Part shown: positions 50,782-62,700 of the stretch, one piece after another
Layout of the letters: each line of letters begins with the position of its first letter
How positions within the stretch are numbered: position 1 is the stretch's first letter
Source of the DNA: Leadbetterella lacustris
Lineage (GTDB): Bacteria; Bacteroidota; Bacteroidia; Cytophagales; Spirosomataceae
Assembly: GCA_965234335.1 (NCBI GenBank)
Contig: OZ248436.1
Location: 12,437-76,436 of the forward strand
DNA: 64,000 bases
Reading direction: 5' to 3'
Program-made: the position numbers and the translations under genes
The notes under the pieces: model-generated
Databases searched by the model: none
What the model was told of the DNA's origin: nothing
The model's input: only the letters and a program-made list of their open reading frames with translations

Positions 50782-53454
50782 ATGAAGAAATTTTTATTTC
50801 TAGTTTTTATTTTATCAATTTTTCACAACTTTGCTTTTTCGCAAAATATTACTGTCAAGGGTAAAGTTGTCGATGCCCAGTCTAAGGAAGGATTGCCCTC
50901 TTGCAATGTTTTCATAAATGGCTCATCTGTAGGCACAAACTCAGATCTAGACGGAAATTATCAGTTTAATAATCTTACTGTAAGGGAATTTGATCTTGTT
51001 TTTACTTATGTCGGGTATAAATCTGTTTCTAAAAAAATTATTGCGAAAGATCGTGAAACGATAAGTATGGACGTTGAGTTGGTTCCAACTGATAATTTAC
51101 TCACGGAAGTGAAGGTAAAATCTAAAAGGGACAAGAAATGGGAAAAACAACTTAAAAAATTTAGAACTTATTTTCTCGGAGAGAGCAGTTTTGCTGATAA
51201 ATGCGAAATAGAAAATGCTTGGGTGATTGATTTTGAGGAGAAAGAGGATGGTTTTTATGCTAAAGCTTTCGAGCCACTAAAAATCAAAAATCTCGCTTTG
51301 GGTTATAATATCACATTTGTTTTGACCGACTTTTTTGTGGGTAAAGACATGCACAAACTAGGTGGGAACGTGTATTTCACAGAAATGACCCCTACAAACA
51401 AAGCTATACTTGAAGAATGGTTTGCCAATAGAGCTTTTTCTTATAAGAAATCTCCCGTGTATATGTTTAAGTCATTGGTTGATAATAAATTGTCTGAGGC
51501 TGGTTTTTCATTGTTTGTACCCAAGCCCGGCTCTAATTCTATCAGAACTGATAATTTTAATGCGGAATTGGGTAAGTCAGTAGTAGAATACGAATCAAGT
51601 AAAATGCTAGGGCTGGGAAAAAGCACTGAACTGAAGAAGGTATTCGTTGTTGATAATTTAGAGATTCATAATCAGTCTGTTAAGTCTGAGTATCGGACCT
51701 ATCAAGACGTAGATTACGGCATAAGTTGGATGCAAGTCCGTGGCAATAATGTGCATGTCAATATGGAAGGCGTTCCCTTAAATCCGCATGATATTGTGGT
51801 ATCGGGTGATATGGATTATCTGAAAGTTTCAGGTATGTTACCTTCAGACTATGACCCCAAAAGTTCGGTCAATGAAGCTTATTTCTTAAAATTTGAGAAA
51901 CCACCTTTTGCAGAGGCCGTGCATCTGCATACCGACAGAGATGCCTATTATCAGGGAGACAAACTTTGGTTTAAGGCGTATTTAAATTACACCTCTTTTG
52001 CAGCCAAAGATACGGCAAGCAAGGTGCTTTACGTGCAGTTGATTAACCAGGAGAAAGAGATTCTGGAAACACAAAAACTAGAGGTTTCAAACGGATTTGC
52101 TCATGGAAATATGACGTTTTCAAAAGAAATCCCTGCAGGAACATATACTTTACGGAGTTTTACCAATTATATGCGAAACTTCTCAAAACCACTTTTTAGT
52201 AAGTCTTTTCCTTTATTGCCAAGAAATGAAAAGTTTGAGATAGGTAAGTCCGAAGTAGAAACTATGGACGAAAAAGACCCAGTTGTGGCAAAAGTTGAAT
52301 CTTTCGACAGGTCAACAGGTCGGCTCAAGTTGGCATTTCAGGACCTGGTCGGAAATACCATCGGAGCCAATTTCTCGTTGTCAATGGGTAATCCCGATTT
52401 TATGCCAGCATTTGATGTAAATCCTAAAATACAAGAAAATTTAAGTCTTGGGGATATTGATAAACCCATGAACAGGCCTTTCCAGATGGAAAATGGGCTT
52501 AGTCTTAGTGGTGTTTTTTTGGACAAAAAACGTCTGCCTTTAAAAGAGGAGATTAACATTTTTGTAAATAATCTTCAGAATTTTAGCCAAACCAATTCTG
52601 ACGCAAATGGAAATTTTGTAGTTAAAAATTTGGCATTTTATGGCGAAACGGACGTATATCTACAGCCGGTTTCAAAAAAGTTAAAAGAGCCCATTTTTAT
52701 TGTAAAAAATGATGTGAACTATCCTGCAGTTAATTCCATTTATCCTGAATTTAGTTCTAAGAAAATAGTTGCTCAAAGTGCTTATTTTGTAGATGTTATT
52801 CAAGATCAAGTAGCTGATGCTGTTTCTAAATCAGATGAGCCAGATAAACAAAAAATGCTTTATGGTTTACCAGATTATGTGATAGAAGAAAATGAATTAA
52901 ACAGTAACAGTGGGATTTTGGGGATTCAAAACAGTATTCTCAAAAAAGTACCAAGTCTTCAAATGCAAGGAGGGAATTTTATTCTTAGAGGAGGAGCAAT
53001 TTCGTTTTTTAATTCCAATGCCGCATTGATTTTGATAAATGGCGTACCCATGGGGTCCTTCGATTCGGTTGAACCAAACAATATTGCCCGTGTAGAGGTG
53101 GTAGCACGAATGGCCAACATGTACGGTGATTTAGGCAAAAATGGGATTATTTCGTTCTTTCTGAAAGATAAAAAAAGTGCAGAATCTGAATTTCAAGGTA
53201 AGAATTTTACGAAGGCATCAGTCGCAGGTTATCATTCACCTGATGTTTTTGTGCCAGCTAGTATTAAAATGATGGAGGTACAAAACTTACCGACGGTTTA
53301 TTGGAATCCTGAGATTTTGACGAATGAAATGGGTTTTGCTGAAATCACTATCGGTCAAAATTTGCAAATGCCTTTGAAGATTTGTATCGAGGGAGTTACA
53401 GAAAAAAACAATCCGTTCAGAAAAGTGTTTTTTTTTGATATGGAAATGCACTGA
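50782..53454 (+). CDS. Large CarboxypepD_reg / MG2-like / TonB-plug surface protein
   Basis: 890 residues. Signal peptide about 1-20 (MKKFLFLVFILSIFHNFAFS). A CarboxypepD_reg-like beta sandwich follows (ITVKGKVVDAQSKEGLPSCN; residues about 23-110), then a long middle region with an alpha-2-macroglobulin-MG2-like segment near 375 (HTDRDAYYQGDKLWFKAYL), and a C-terminal TonB-plug-like segment with VPSLQMQGGNFILRGGAISF and NIARVEVVARMANMYG. No porin barrel is present. Related proteins in this phylum are found at the outer membrane. Function unknown; it precedes a GHL10-type glycosidase gene by 17 bases. Confidence 0.75.
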   Translation: MKKFLFLVFILSIFHNFAFSQNITVKGKVVDAQSKEGLPSCNVFINGSSVGTNSDLDGNYQFNNLTVREFDLVFTYVGYKSVSKKIIAKDRETISMDVELVPTDNLLTEVKVKSKRDKKWEKQLKKFRTYFLGESSFADKCEIENAWVIDFEEKEDGFYAKAFEPLKIKNLALGYNITFVLTDFFVGKDMHKLGGNVYFTEMTPTNKAILEEWFANRAFSYKKSPVYMFKSLVDNKLSEAGFSLFVPKPGSNSIRTDNFNAELGKSVVEYESSKMLGLGKSTELKKVFVVDNLEIHNQSVKSEYRTYQDVDYGISWMQVRGNNVHVNMEGVPLNPHDIVVSGDMDYLKVSGMLPSDYDPKSSVNEAYFLKFEKPPFAEAVHLHTDRDAYYQGDKLWFKAYLNYTSFAAKDTASKVLYVQLINQEKEILETQKLEVSNGFAHGNMTFSKEIPAGTYTLRSFTNYMRNFSKPLFSKSFPLLPRNEKFEIGKSEVETMDEKDPVVAKVESFDRSTGRLKLAFQDLVGNTIGANFSLSMGNPDFMPAFDVNPKIQENLSLGDIDKPMNRPFQMENGLSLSGVFLDKKRLPLKEEINIFVNNLQNFSQTNSDANGNFVVKNLAFYGETDVYLQPVSKKLKEPIFIVKNDVNYPAVNSIYPEFSSKKIVAQSAYFVDVIQDQVADAVSKSDEPDKQKMLYGLPDYVIEENELNSNSGILGIQNSILKKVPSLQMQGGNFILRGGAISFFNSNAALILINGVPMGSFDSVEPNNIARVEVVARMANMYGDLGKNGIISFFLKDKKSAESEFQGKNFTKASVAGYHSPDVFVPASIKMMEVQNLPTVYWNPEILTNEMGFAEITIGQNLQMPLKICIEGVTEKNNPFRKVFFFDMEMH

Positions 53455-53471
53455 TATTCTGAATCAAAGCT

Positions 53472-55040
53472 ATGAACATGAAATCTAGATTATTGCTCTT
53501 AATTGTAGTTGTTATTTTAGGGCAATGTACACCCAAGTTGACACCACAACGGCAGTATTCCGTTACTTCCAACGAAGCATTGTTACCGAAGCGTGAATTT
53601 AGAGCGGCATGGGTGGCCTCCATTAATAATATTGACTGGCCTTCCAAAAAAACATTAAACTCAGAACAGCAACAGCAGGAATTTATACACATATTAGACA
53701 GTCATAAAAAAACAAGACTCAATGCAATTTTTGTGCAGGTTAGGGCTGCCTCAGATGCTTTTTATGCACGCAGTACCGAGCCTTGGTCAGAGTGGTTGGC
53801 AGGAGCACAAGGCAAAGCACCCGAGCCATATTATGATCCCATGAGGTTTATGATAGAAGAAACCCACAAACGAAACATGGAGTTTCATGCTTGGCTCAAC
53901 CTTAATCGTGGCACAAAAATAAATGCCAAAAATATTATACAAGACCACATTACAAAAACTCAACCTGAATGGTTTGTTTCTTACGGCGGGTATAAATTGT
54001 ATAATTTCGGTATTCCTGAGGTTAGAAAATATATTCAGGAACTGGTAGTAAACATGGTGCGAACCTACGATGTGGATGGCATTCATTTCGACGACTATTT
54101 TTATCCCTATATCATTGCTGGCGAAACGTTTAACGATGCCGCTACATTCAAAGAGTACGGAAGTGGTTTTGATAATATCGGTGATTGGCGAAGACAAAAC
54201 ATCAATTTGCTGATAAAGGATATTTCAAAAGCCATTTCGGAAGAGAAAAAATGGGTTAAATTCGGAATAAGTCCATTTGGTGTCTGGAGAAATGCATCTA
54301 CGGATAAATTAGGTTCACCAACCGAAGGCGGGCAACCTTCTTATGATAATTTGTATGCTGATACCCGCAAGTGGGCCAATCTTGGCTGGGTCGATTACAT
54401 TGCTCCTCAAGTGTATTTCTCGTTCGACCATCCAAAAGTACCTTATTTGCCGTTGGTAAACTGGTGGGAAGAAAACCATGGCAATCGTCACCTATACATT
54501 GGTCATAGTGTGTATAAGGTAGACAAAGACTCTCCGGAGAAAAGCTGGAGGTCGGCTGGGCAAATCGGTAAACAAGTAAGGAGCAATTATGCCTCCGATG
54601 AGATATCGGGAAGCATTTTTTACAGCACCAAGCATTTGGTAAATAACAACTTGGGCATTGCCGATACTTTGAGTGACATCTACAAATATCAAGCTTTGTT
54701 GCCTACCATGCCCTGGAAAGATGCCATCCCACCAAACAGTCCTTTGGGTTTAGAAGTGAAAAAAGTAGACAATTTGGGAGCAATGGTTTCATGGAAATTG
54801 CCTTTAATAATATCCCGTGATAAAGATGAGATTCAGAGTTTTGTTCTTTATAGATTTGAGGAAGGCGAGGAAATGAATCTCGAAAATCCAAGAAATATTG
54901 TTTCAGTTATCAGAAATGTTGGGCTTTTAAATTTTGTCGATAGAAATATTTCAAATAAAAAAAGTTACTTTTATGTCATAACTGCCTTGGATAGGCTTCA
55001 TAATGAGAGCAGTCCAAGCAATCAATTTTTTCTAAAATGA
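53472..55040 (+). CDS. Family-10-like glycosidase lipoprotein (GHL10/YddW type)
   Basis: 522 residues. The N-terminus is a lipoprotein signal with lipobox LGQC (Cys about 19). Residues about 40-390 are the GHL10 (DUF187) domain: EFRAAWVASINNIDWPSKK, VQVRAASDAFYAR, YDVDGIHFDDYFYPY and FGISPFGVWRN. The C-terminal ~120 residues resemble a fibronectin-III module (NSPLGLEVKKVDNLGAMVSW). YddW-type enzymes act on peptidoglycan-related glycans; here a surface glycosidase is likely. Confidence 0.83.
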   Translation: MNMKSRLLLLIVVVILGQCTPKLTPQRQYSVTSNEALLPKREFRAAWVASINNIDWPSKKTLNSEQQQQEFIHILDSHKKTRLNAIFVQVRAASDAFYARSTEPWSEWLAGAQGKAPEPYYDPMRFMIEETHKRNMEFHAWLNLNRGTKINAKNIIQDHITKTQPEWFVSYGGYKLYNFGIPEVRKYIQELVVNMVRTYDVDGIHFDDYFYPYIIAGETFNDAATFKEYGSGFDNIGDWRRQNINLLIKDISKAISEEKKWVKFGISPFGVWRNASTDKLGSPTEGGQPSYDNLYADTRKWANLGWVDYIAPQVYFSFDHPKVPYLPLVNWWEENHGNRHLYIGHSVYKVDKDSPEKSWRSAGQIGKQVRSNYASDEISGSIFYSTKHLVNNNLGIADTLSDIYKYQALLPTMPWKDAIPPNSPLGLEVKKVDNLGAMVSWKLPLIISRDKDEIQSFVLYRFEEGEEMNLENPRNIVSVIRNVGLLNFVDRNISNKKSYFYVITALDRLHNESSPSNQFFLK

Positions 55041-55570
55041 ATACAACAGAAATTTATCGAAAGATGGAAGAGGTGTTTGCAGATTATTCTGAAAGTCTTG
55101 AAAAATATTCTCCAAGTCAATTTGATTTCAAGGCAAATGAGGAAACATGGTCTTTGGCACAAATGTATGAGCATGTGTGCTTAACGAGCAAAAAGTTTTT
55201 CTTGGCCAATACCAAAAGATGTCTAGACAATCGAAATGGGCAAGAGGGCGGAGAAAAAAATAATGGAGGTGAAAATGTTTTTAAATATGGTGGTTTCCCC
55301 CCTAAAATGAAGTTTAAAATGCCAGCAGCGGTAGCCGAAATACCTATTTTTGGCCAATCCATTGAGTATTACAAAATAGAAATTGAGGAGATTTTAAGTT
55401 CTGCAAAATTATTCATAGATGCTGTCGAGTCTGACCTTGCAACTTATAAGACACAACATCCTGCTTTGGGAATGTTAAATGCCAAAGAATGGTTTCATAG
55501 TTTAGAAATGCATTCGAGGCACCATCTAAGCCAAAAAGCCGAACTAGAGGCCTTATCTGCCCATGTCTGA
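55037..55570 (+). CDS. DinB-like four-helix protein
   Basis: 177 residues. EETWSLAQMYEHVCLTSKKF has the first metal-His position and WFHSLEMHSRHHLSQKAEL the C-terminal HSRHHLSQ motif of DinB-like (DUF664-type) proteins, which bind a metal with three histidines. Many are thiol-dependent transferases or stress proteins. It overlaps the glycosidase gene by 4 bases and the downstream PD-(D/E)XK gene by 8. Confidence 0.8.
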   Translation: MNTTEIYRKMEEVFADYSESLEKYSPSQFDFKANEETWSLAQMYEHVCLTSKKFFLANTKRCLDNRNGQEGGEKNNGGENVFKYGGFPPKMKFKMPAAVAEIPIFGQSIEYYKIEIEEILSSAKLFIDAVESDLATYKTQHPALGMLNAKEWFHSLEMHSRHHLSQKAELEALSAHV

Positions 55571-56174
55571 TATCAAATATAGGCTGTACCCCACCTTACT
55601 CAATGAGTTTGGTAAATACCTGGGTTCTCCAACCTTAGAAATGAGAACTCAGCTACTCAATAGAATAAATAGGGTCAGGGACTTCGACGATGCCACCCTC
55701 AAAAGGATGAAAAAAGGCTCAAATTTTGAAGATGCCGTTCTTAAAAAAAAGCCACATGTGTTTGAAAACAAAATAGTTGAAGAAATAAGAAATATGCTTC
55801 CGACTTCTCGAATAGAGCAAATGCCCATAAAATTCACCCACCAAAATATACAGTTTTACGGCTTTGCAGATGTGGTAGGAGAGGGCAAAGTAATTGATAT
55901 CAAGACTACATCTAGTTACAAACCCAACAAATTTCAACACAATTTCCAGAACCTTTATATGTACGCCCTCAAAGACAAAGGCTGCAGCAGCATGGAATAC
56001 ATCATCTACGACTTCAAAGAAATACACATAGAAACGTATTCACTAGCTACTTACGAATTCGGAGCTATGCTCCACCACATGGAACTCTTCACCGAATTCC
56101 TGGAAGAAAATCGTCCGTTTATTACCGACAAAAAGATTTTTGTGGAGGAAGTGAGTGGGGGATTGTTTGGGTGA
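55563..56174 (+). CDS. PD-(D/E)XK nuclease-superfamily protein (RecB/Cas4-like fold)
   Basis: 203 residues. The PD-(D/E)XK core is visible: an N-terminal Glu in GSNFEDAV (Glu56), Asp103 in GFADVVGEG, the DIK triad (Asp112-Lys114) in VIDIKTTSSYK, and the Q-x2-Y motif of the RecB-like branch (Gln129, Tyr132 in FQNLYMYAL). No helicase or other domain is fused. A free-standing nuclease fold like this could act in DNA repair or defence. Its 8-base overlap with the DinB-like gene implies coupled translation. Confidence 0.75.
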   Translation: MSDIKYRLYPTLLNEFGKYLGSPTLEMRTQLLNRINRVRDFDDATLKRMKKGSNFEDAVLKKKPHVFENKIVEEIRNMLPTSRIEQMPIKFTHQNIQFYGFADVVGEGKVIDIKTTSSYKPNKFQHNFQNLYMYALKDKGCSSMEYIIYDFKEIHIETYSLATYEFGAMLHHMELFTEFLEENRPFITDKKIFVEEVSGGLFG

Positions 56175-56666
56175 GTTGGGGAGGCATATCATCAAAAAGT
56201 AATTAGATTTTTGTATTTACAGTCCACTTCTTAAATTAATAACATAGAAACCAATGCTCTCCAAAGGCATTTTGCGTTTAACTTAACAACGCTCAGGTTT
56301 CACCTTCACTCCGCTTTCTTAGCAAGTTCCACTCGCATTTTATTCCATACACGCATCACTCAGGTTTCACCTTAGCATCGCTTTTTTAGCGAGTTCCACT
56401 TGCATTTTATTCCAATTACGCTCCGCTAAGGTTTCACCTTAGCTTCGCTTTCTTAGCGAGCTTCACTCGCATTTTATTCTAAAACCATTTTCCTAATTCC
56501 GTCTGATGACTCAGCAGGATCTAATAAATTTTAATTATCTAAAAAGAAAACTCTATATTTAGTCTTTGTTTTACAATCACATAAACCATTATACTTTTCG
56601 GCCAAACATGAAACCGAAAACAAATAAGTATATAATTAACAGCTAAATAATTACACAAAAACATAA
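56175..56666. other. Long gene-free region before the RHS gene
   Basis: About 490 bases without a gene. It contains the 67-bp tandem repeat at 56291-56480 and otherwise AT-rich sequence with no recognisable RNA. Confidence 0.6.
56291..56480. repeat. 2.8 copies of a 67-bp tandem repeat
   Basis: The units begin at 56291, 56358 and 56425 (GCTCAGGTTTCACC, ACTCAGGTTTCACC, GCTAAGGTTTCACC), exactly 67 bases apart, and each ends in the CGCATTTTATTC word. The units contain short inverted words such as CGCTTT-CTTAGCGAG, so each transcript copy could fold. No coding frame runs through all copies. Confidence 0.75.
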
Positions 56667-56687
56667 GCAACTCTCTTTTTGAGTTGC
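56667..56687. promoter_or_regulatory. Short hairpin upstream of the RHS gene
   Basis: GCAACTC-TCTTTTT-GAGTTGC is a perfect 7-bp stem-loop, 94 bases before the RHS ATG. It could be a leftover terminator or a leader structure; no T-tail follows, so a terminator is less likely. Confidence 0.4.
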
Positions 56688-56780
56688 GTAAACTCACTCC
56701 TTACAATGACACCAAAAAAAACACAAAAACGTCGAAAAGAAAGAGGGGATTTTAATCCCTTTCCAATCTTTAATGCACAA

Positions 56781-59700
56781 ATGAAAAAACTTTTAATCTT
56801 CATCTCGGTACATCTGTTTTCTTTCAGTTCTTTTTCACAAGTAGATAGTACTAAAAAGGATTCTATAGCCATCAAACGGGGTATTTCAACTGTCAACGAA
56901 CAGTACAAAAAATATATCCCGAATTTTTCCCCTCAAAGTCCAAATACAGCACAAAGCACTAAGTTTGGCGATTATGCGGTAAACCTTGCCACTGGAATAC
57001 CTGATATTCAAATACCCCTCTATTCTGCAACTGCGGGTAGTTTATCCCTGCCAATTACATTAAAATATCACGCATCAGGCCATAAAATAAAATCAAAAGC
57101 CACCTGGGTGGGATGGGGATGGTCTTTAGATGTCGGAGACGGCATTTCCAGAACGGTTCAAGGACTTCCAGATGACATGGATGGAACAACAGGTTCCAAT
57201 TATATAAACACCACCTTGCTAAGTTCTATAGATCCATGCAGCAGCACGGCCAATTATAATCTTATCAATGCTGCCCGGAACAATTTACAAGACTTAGAGC
57301 CGGATATTTTTTCCTATTCTACCAGTTCCAGTAGTGGTAAGTTTATCTTAGCAGCCAATGGGGCACAGCCTTTTTTGTTTCCATGGCAAGCCATCAAAGT
57401 AAACAAAACAATCAATTCATCAGGTTATATTTCAGAGTTTGATTTGATAGAAACCAATGGAACAGCCTTTAAATATGGTAAAGATAAACTAGGAAATTTG
57501 GCTCAAGAAAGCCAAAATAGTATCCACGGCCGATGGAGCAAACAATATGTGAGCAATTGGAATCTTACCCAAATTCTAAGCCCAAACAATAAGGATTCTA
57601 TAAATCTTTACTATCAAAATGGTGGGAATGTCTACCAAGAAGATTATCAATGGTCGGCCAGTATTACCGCTAATCAAAGCGGAAATTATTTCACCAACAC
57701 ACTTACAGCAACAGCTCAGCCAAGCACCTCATCTTCTACATCAACCGAAAACAATATTCGCTATATCAAATTTCCTAATGGTGAAATTGAGTTTATACAG
57801 TCGCTTCCAACTGAAATACGCTCAGATGCAACCAATAGCCGATACCTTAAACAAATAAAAATCTATAACTACGCTGATAATCAAAAAGTACTATTAAGAA
57901 CAGTTGATTTCTTCTATTCGTATTTCAAAAATATGAATAATCAGGATGCAAGGCTAAAACTAGATTCTATCTCTATAAATCACAGCAGTTCAGTAGATAG
58001 GCAGGTCTACAAATTTAACTATTTTACAAATAATTTTTCTTGGGATGATTCTTTTAATTCTCACCTCAAGCAAGACTTTTTTGGAAGTTTTAACGGCCAA
58101 AATAATCAAAGCTTAATAACCGTTTCCAGTTTAAATGTGGCCACCGCTACTAGTCCTAATCCAATTCCAATAACCAACGGCGGAGCCAACAGGCAGAGTA
58201 GTAGTGCTTATTCCAAAGAATGCGTTCTAGAAAAAATAACTTTTCCAAGCGGTGCATTTACAACCTTTGATTTTGAAAATAACCAGTTTTTCAACGGTAC
58301 ATCAGGCGTTTTAGGTAGTGGTTTACGTGTAAAAAGTATCAAGACTTTTAAAAACACTACTGCCCAGCCCATCACAAAACGTTACCAATATGCCTCCGAG
58401 CATGGTTTAGGCATAGGAAAACTACCTACCAACTGGAAACCTGATACCTCAGACATGGTATTTCACCAAACTATTCACTACTCTTCTCCAGGCATCCTTG
58501 GGTCGGATATTATTGGCCTTTCGGGTACAGCTGACCAATTTATCATTAGCCCATACTCCCAGATAGAAATGGGCAGTATTGATGGAGCTCCAGTATATTA
58601 TACCCAAGTAGATGAATATTTTGAGGACGATACGGCCACAATCAAAAACGGTAAAAACCAATATCTTTTCAGCTTTGAAAAAGATGTACTCTACTCAAAA
58701 CCTTATGCCAACCCAAAGACCTATAATAGCCACAAAAGAGGTCTATTACTGAATAAAAAGACTTTTACCAATACCAATCTATTGCTATCTGAACAGATTA
58801 ATCAATACCAAGACTTTAAGGTTACTTCGGTATTAGGAGGCGGATTTGTAGCTAATAAAAATATCTATGTAGAAGGTGGTGTTTACGGTATTTGTAGCAC
58901 AAACATGCCGATTTCACCAATTGGCCCCGAAATGCAATACTATTCGCATAGTTATTTCACGGGCAATCGAAAACTTATCTCTACAACCGAAACTATAGAT
59001 AATGTTAACACTACAAAAACATTCACCTATGATGATAACCTATTTATAAAAACTACCAAAGAGGACGATAGTTACACCAACCATTACAGAATTTCAGAGA
59101 GTATTTATCCGACAGATGCTATTTATAGTTCGGATCCAATGGCTACCGAACTCAAAAATCGTCACATGATAGACATTCCTTTGGAGACTATCGAAAAAGA
59201 AGATTTAAATGGAACAATAAACACCCTATTCAAACAAAAGACCGTTTACGGCACCTTTACAGGTAACAACACCAGGGGATTAACCAACAATATTTTGCCT
59301 AAAGAAATCTGGGTGGCTCTGGGCGGCATTCCGTCAACGGGCGGAACACTCGAAAAAAGGGTAGAATACATAGCTTATGACACTTTTGGCAATCCATCAG
59401 AATACAAACAAGATGAAGTAAGCAATTCAATGGTTTGGGGTTATAACAACAGTTTACTTATTGGCTTAGTAAAGAACGCTACAGCTGGCCAAGTAAATAC
59501 TGCATTAAGTAGCACCGGACTTAATATTAGCAGTTTTAGTGTTACCAACCTAAGCAATACCCAGTTCACCACTTTGGCTAATTTTAGAGCGGCTTTACCC
59601 AATACGCAAGTGTCTTGGTTTACACATATTCCACAGGTAGGATTAAGCAATACTTTTGCACCCAATGGTCTCAGAAACTTTTATGAGTATGATAGTTTCC

Positions 59701-62700
59701 AAAGATTAACCACAAGCAAAGACCACGAAGGAAACCTTACAGCCTTAAATTTGTATAAAACAACACCAACAAATAACTACATAAGAACGTCCAACTTGAG
59801 GGTAGCTACCACCAATACGCTAGATGCTTTATCCTTTCTTACCGCCAAAATAAGCTATCAGTTATTTGATGGATTAGGTAGACCCACACAAACCCTAGGT
59901 TATGGCCAAACACCAGACTTAAAAACACTTTTGGGGTCAGAAATAAGCTATGACCGTTGGGGTAGAACCATTCAAAATTTACTGCCAGTATCTTCCGGAA
60001 CTTTGACATTTTCACCCATTAACAACGCCAAAAACCTAGCCCAAAGTTTTTATAATGATACAGCCCCAACAGACAGCACCATTTATGAAGCCTCGCCACT
60101 TAATAGACTTAAAGCGAATTTTGGAGCTGGTGGAGCATGGAGAACCAACAATAAAAACACCCAAATATTCTATGAATCCGCAGGCACAGACATTCGATAT
60201 TATACCGTAAACAATGCCAACTCCGTAATTCTAAACGGATTCTACCCTGCCAATAGCCTATTCAAAAAACGAATAATTGACGAGCAAGGCAATACAAACA
60301 TAGAAATCTCAGACAAGCGAGGGCGGTTAATTCAAAAACAAACACAAAAAGACAACTCCGGCAATTGGCTCACTACCTACTATTGTTACGACGGCCTAGG
60401 CAGACCTCGAGCCATCATTCAGCCCATAGCCTACAATCTCAACCAAACCATCAACGCCACTGACCAAGCCCATAGAGACTTTGTCTTTGCCTTCGAATAT
60501 GATAGCCGTGGCCGACTCATAAGAGAAGACATTCCGGGTGCTGGTGAACGCTACTCAGTTTATGACAAAGCCGACCGTTTGGTCATGCAAAATAACGCAC
60601 TCCAATCCGAAACAGGCAAATGGAACTTCTGGCGATACGACGCCTTTGACCGTGAAGTCATGCGGGGCGAAACAGGCCCGATAGGCTACACGCAGTCTTA
60701 TTGGCAATATTACTTCGACCAACAAACGATCATAAACGAGGCTTGGGATTACAACACCCACTATTTCACCAACACCAGTTTTCCGTCCAACACCGCCATA
60801 GACTACTCCCATGTCAAGCAATATCAAATATATGACGACTACGATTTTGCGGCGGCAGAACACGCCTTTAAGCCTGACTCCGCCTATCATCCACGCTATA
60901 CCAACGCCAAAGGCCTGCTGACCCTCACCGTAAAACGTGACCTAAACCTAATGGACCAAGGCCAGTATAGATACTATACGGACACCTATTACTACGACAG
61001 CAAAAACAGCCCCATCCAAATATTCAGCACCCACGACATGGGCGGTGCCAACAACAATACCAAATACAACCTCAAAAACATACAGTACAATTTTGCGGGA
61101 GAAGTAGTAAAAGAACGTATATATGGCCAGTTTACAAGTGGTAACATCTCGCTTCTAACCGAATTTGACAGAAACCATGTTGGCTTGGTAACCAACACTT
61201 ACCTGACCATAAACGGCGGATTAAAAGAAAAAATAAGCACCCAATCCTACGATGCCATCAACCGACTCTTACAAAAAACCATTATGCCAGACGGCACATT
61301 TACCGTAGGTGGTTTCCAAGATTATATCAATCGGAATACTAGTCCAACGCCTGTCACAAACGACATAGCCAAAAAAGCAATCTGTCTACTTCCAGGTGTT
61401 TTAATAGGTGGCAGCAACATTCCATATTCCGCCACAATCAACCCAAATGGAGTTGGTGGCACCACAATCAATAGCCTCCAAAAAATGGACTACCTCTATC
61501 ATATTCGTGGGGGTTTGCGTGGAATAAATTTGGATGCAAACCAAAACCCAACACCAAATCAAGCCCAGGGTGACCTATACAGCTATAAACTTGACTACGA
61601 AACTGCCAACCAATGGAACGGAAATATTGGAAAGCAAACATGGAATACCCAAAACCAAACCCGAGGCTACAACTTAAGCTACGACCCAAGCCAAAGGCTC
61701 GCTAACGCAAATTATTTCGGTGCAACTGGCGAAAACTATAACTTAAATGATTTAACTTTCGATGACAACGGAAACATCAAGACATTGAAACGCTACGGAA
61801 AAGGAAATTCAGGTTATGGCATACAAGATAATTTAACATACAATTATCAAGGAAATAGGCTATTGGGCTTGACCGATGCCGCTGGAAATAACCACGGAAA
61901 CACTTATCACAAAGACAATGGCTCAAACAATGACTACACTTATTATTCAAATGGGTCTTTAAAAACTGACGGAAATAGAGGCATTACTAACATTGCTTAT
62001 CAAACCTATTTGAACCGAACCGCACAAGTAAATTTTTCAGATGGCACTTCGCTAAAAAACCTATACGATGGCGGTGGAAACCTATTTAAACGAGAAAAAT
62101 CAAACAGCGAAACGTGGCACTATGTAGATAGATTTGTCATTAAAAATGGGCAACTGTACTCCATAAATATCCCTGATGGCCGAATGATAAAAAACGGAAA
62201 CAACTGGGAAAAAGAATTTTACTACAAAGACCATTTGGGCAGTTCAGCAGTAACCTTTTCAGCCCAAAATGGCCAACTAGTAGCCAAAGAATACGCACCT
62301 GTTGACCCTTACGGCTTAGACCTTTTCGGCATCAACCAAGCCAACAGCACCAAAGACAACTTCACCTACCAATCCAAAGAAAAACTTGATGATTTTGGCA
62401 TATTAGGTACAAACGATTTCGGAGCAAGAGTTTTTGACAAACACAGTTTGAGGTGGTGGGGGGTGGATCCATTGGCGGAGAAGCGAGAATGGCTTACGCC
62501 ATACAATTATGTTCAAAATAATCCTATAAATAGAATAGACCCGAACGGATTAACTGATTTTACTTTGAATAAGAAAACTGGTGAAGTAAGTCAAGTGGGT
62601 GAAACCAATGATCAACCTGACAGAATTCTGAAAACAAATCGGCATGGAGAAGTAAAGCATCGTAGAAATGGAGAGGCAAAAGTAGCTGTCGAAGGAATAG

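Noticed and set aside
56679..56780. Extended N-terminus of the RHS protein (34 codons, ATG also at 56706)
   Set aside because: It would place a basic stretch ahead of a clean signal peptide; the start at 56781 is more plausible.
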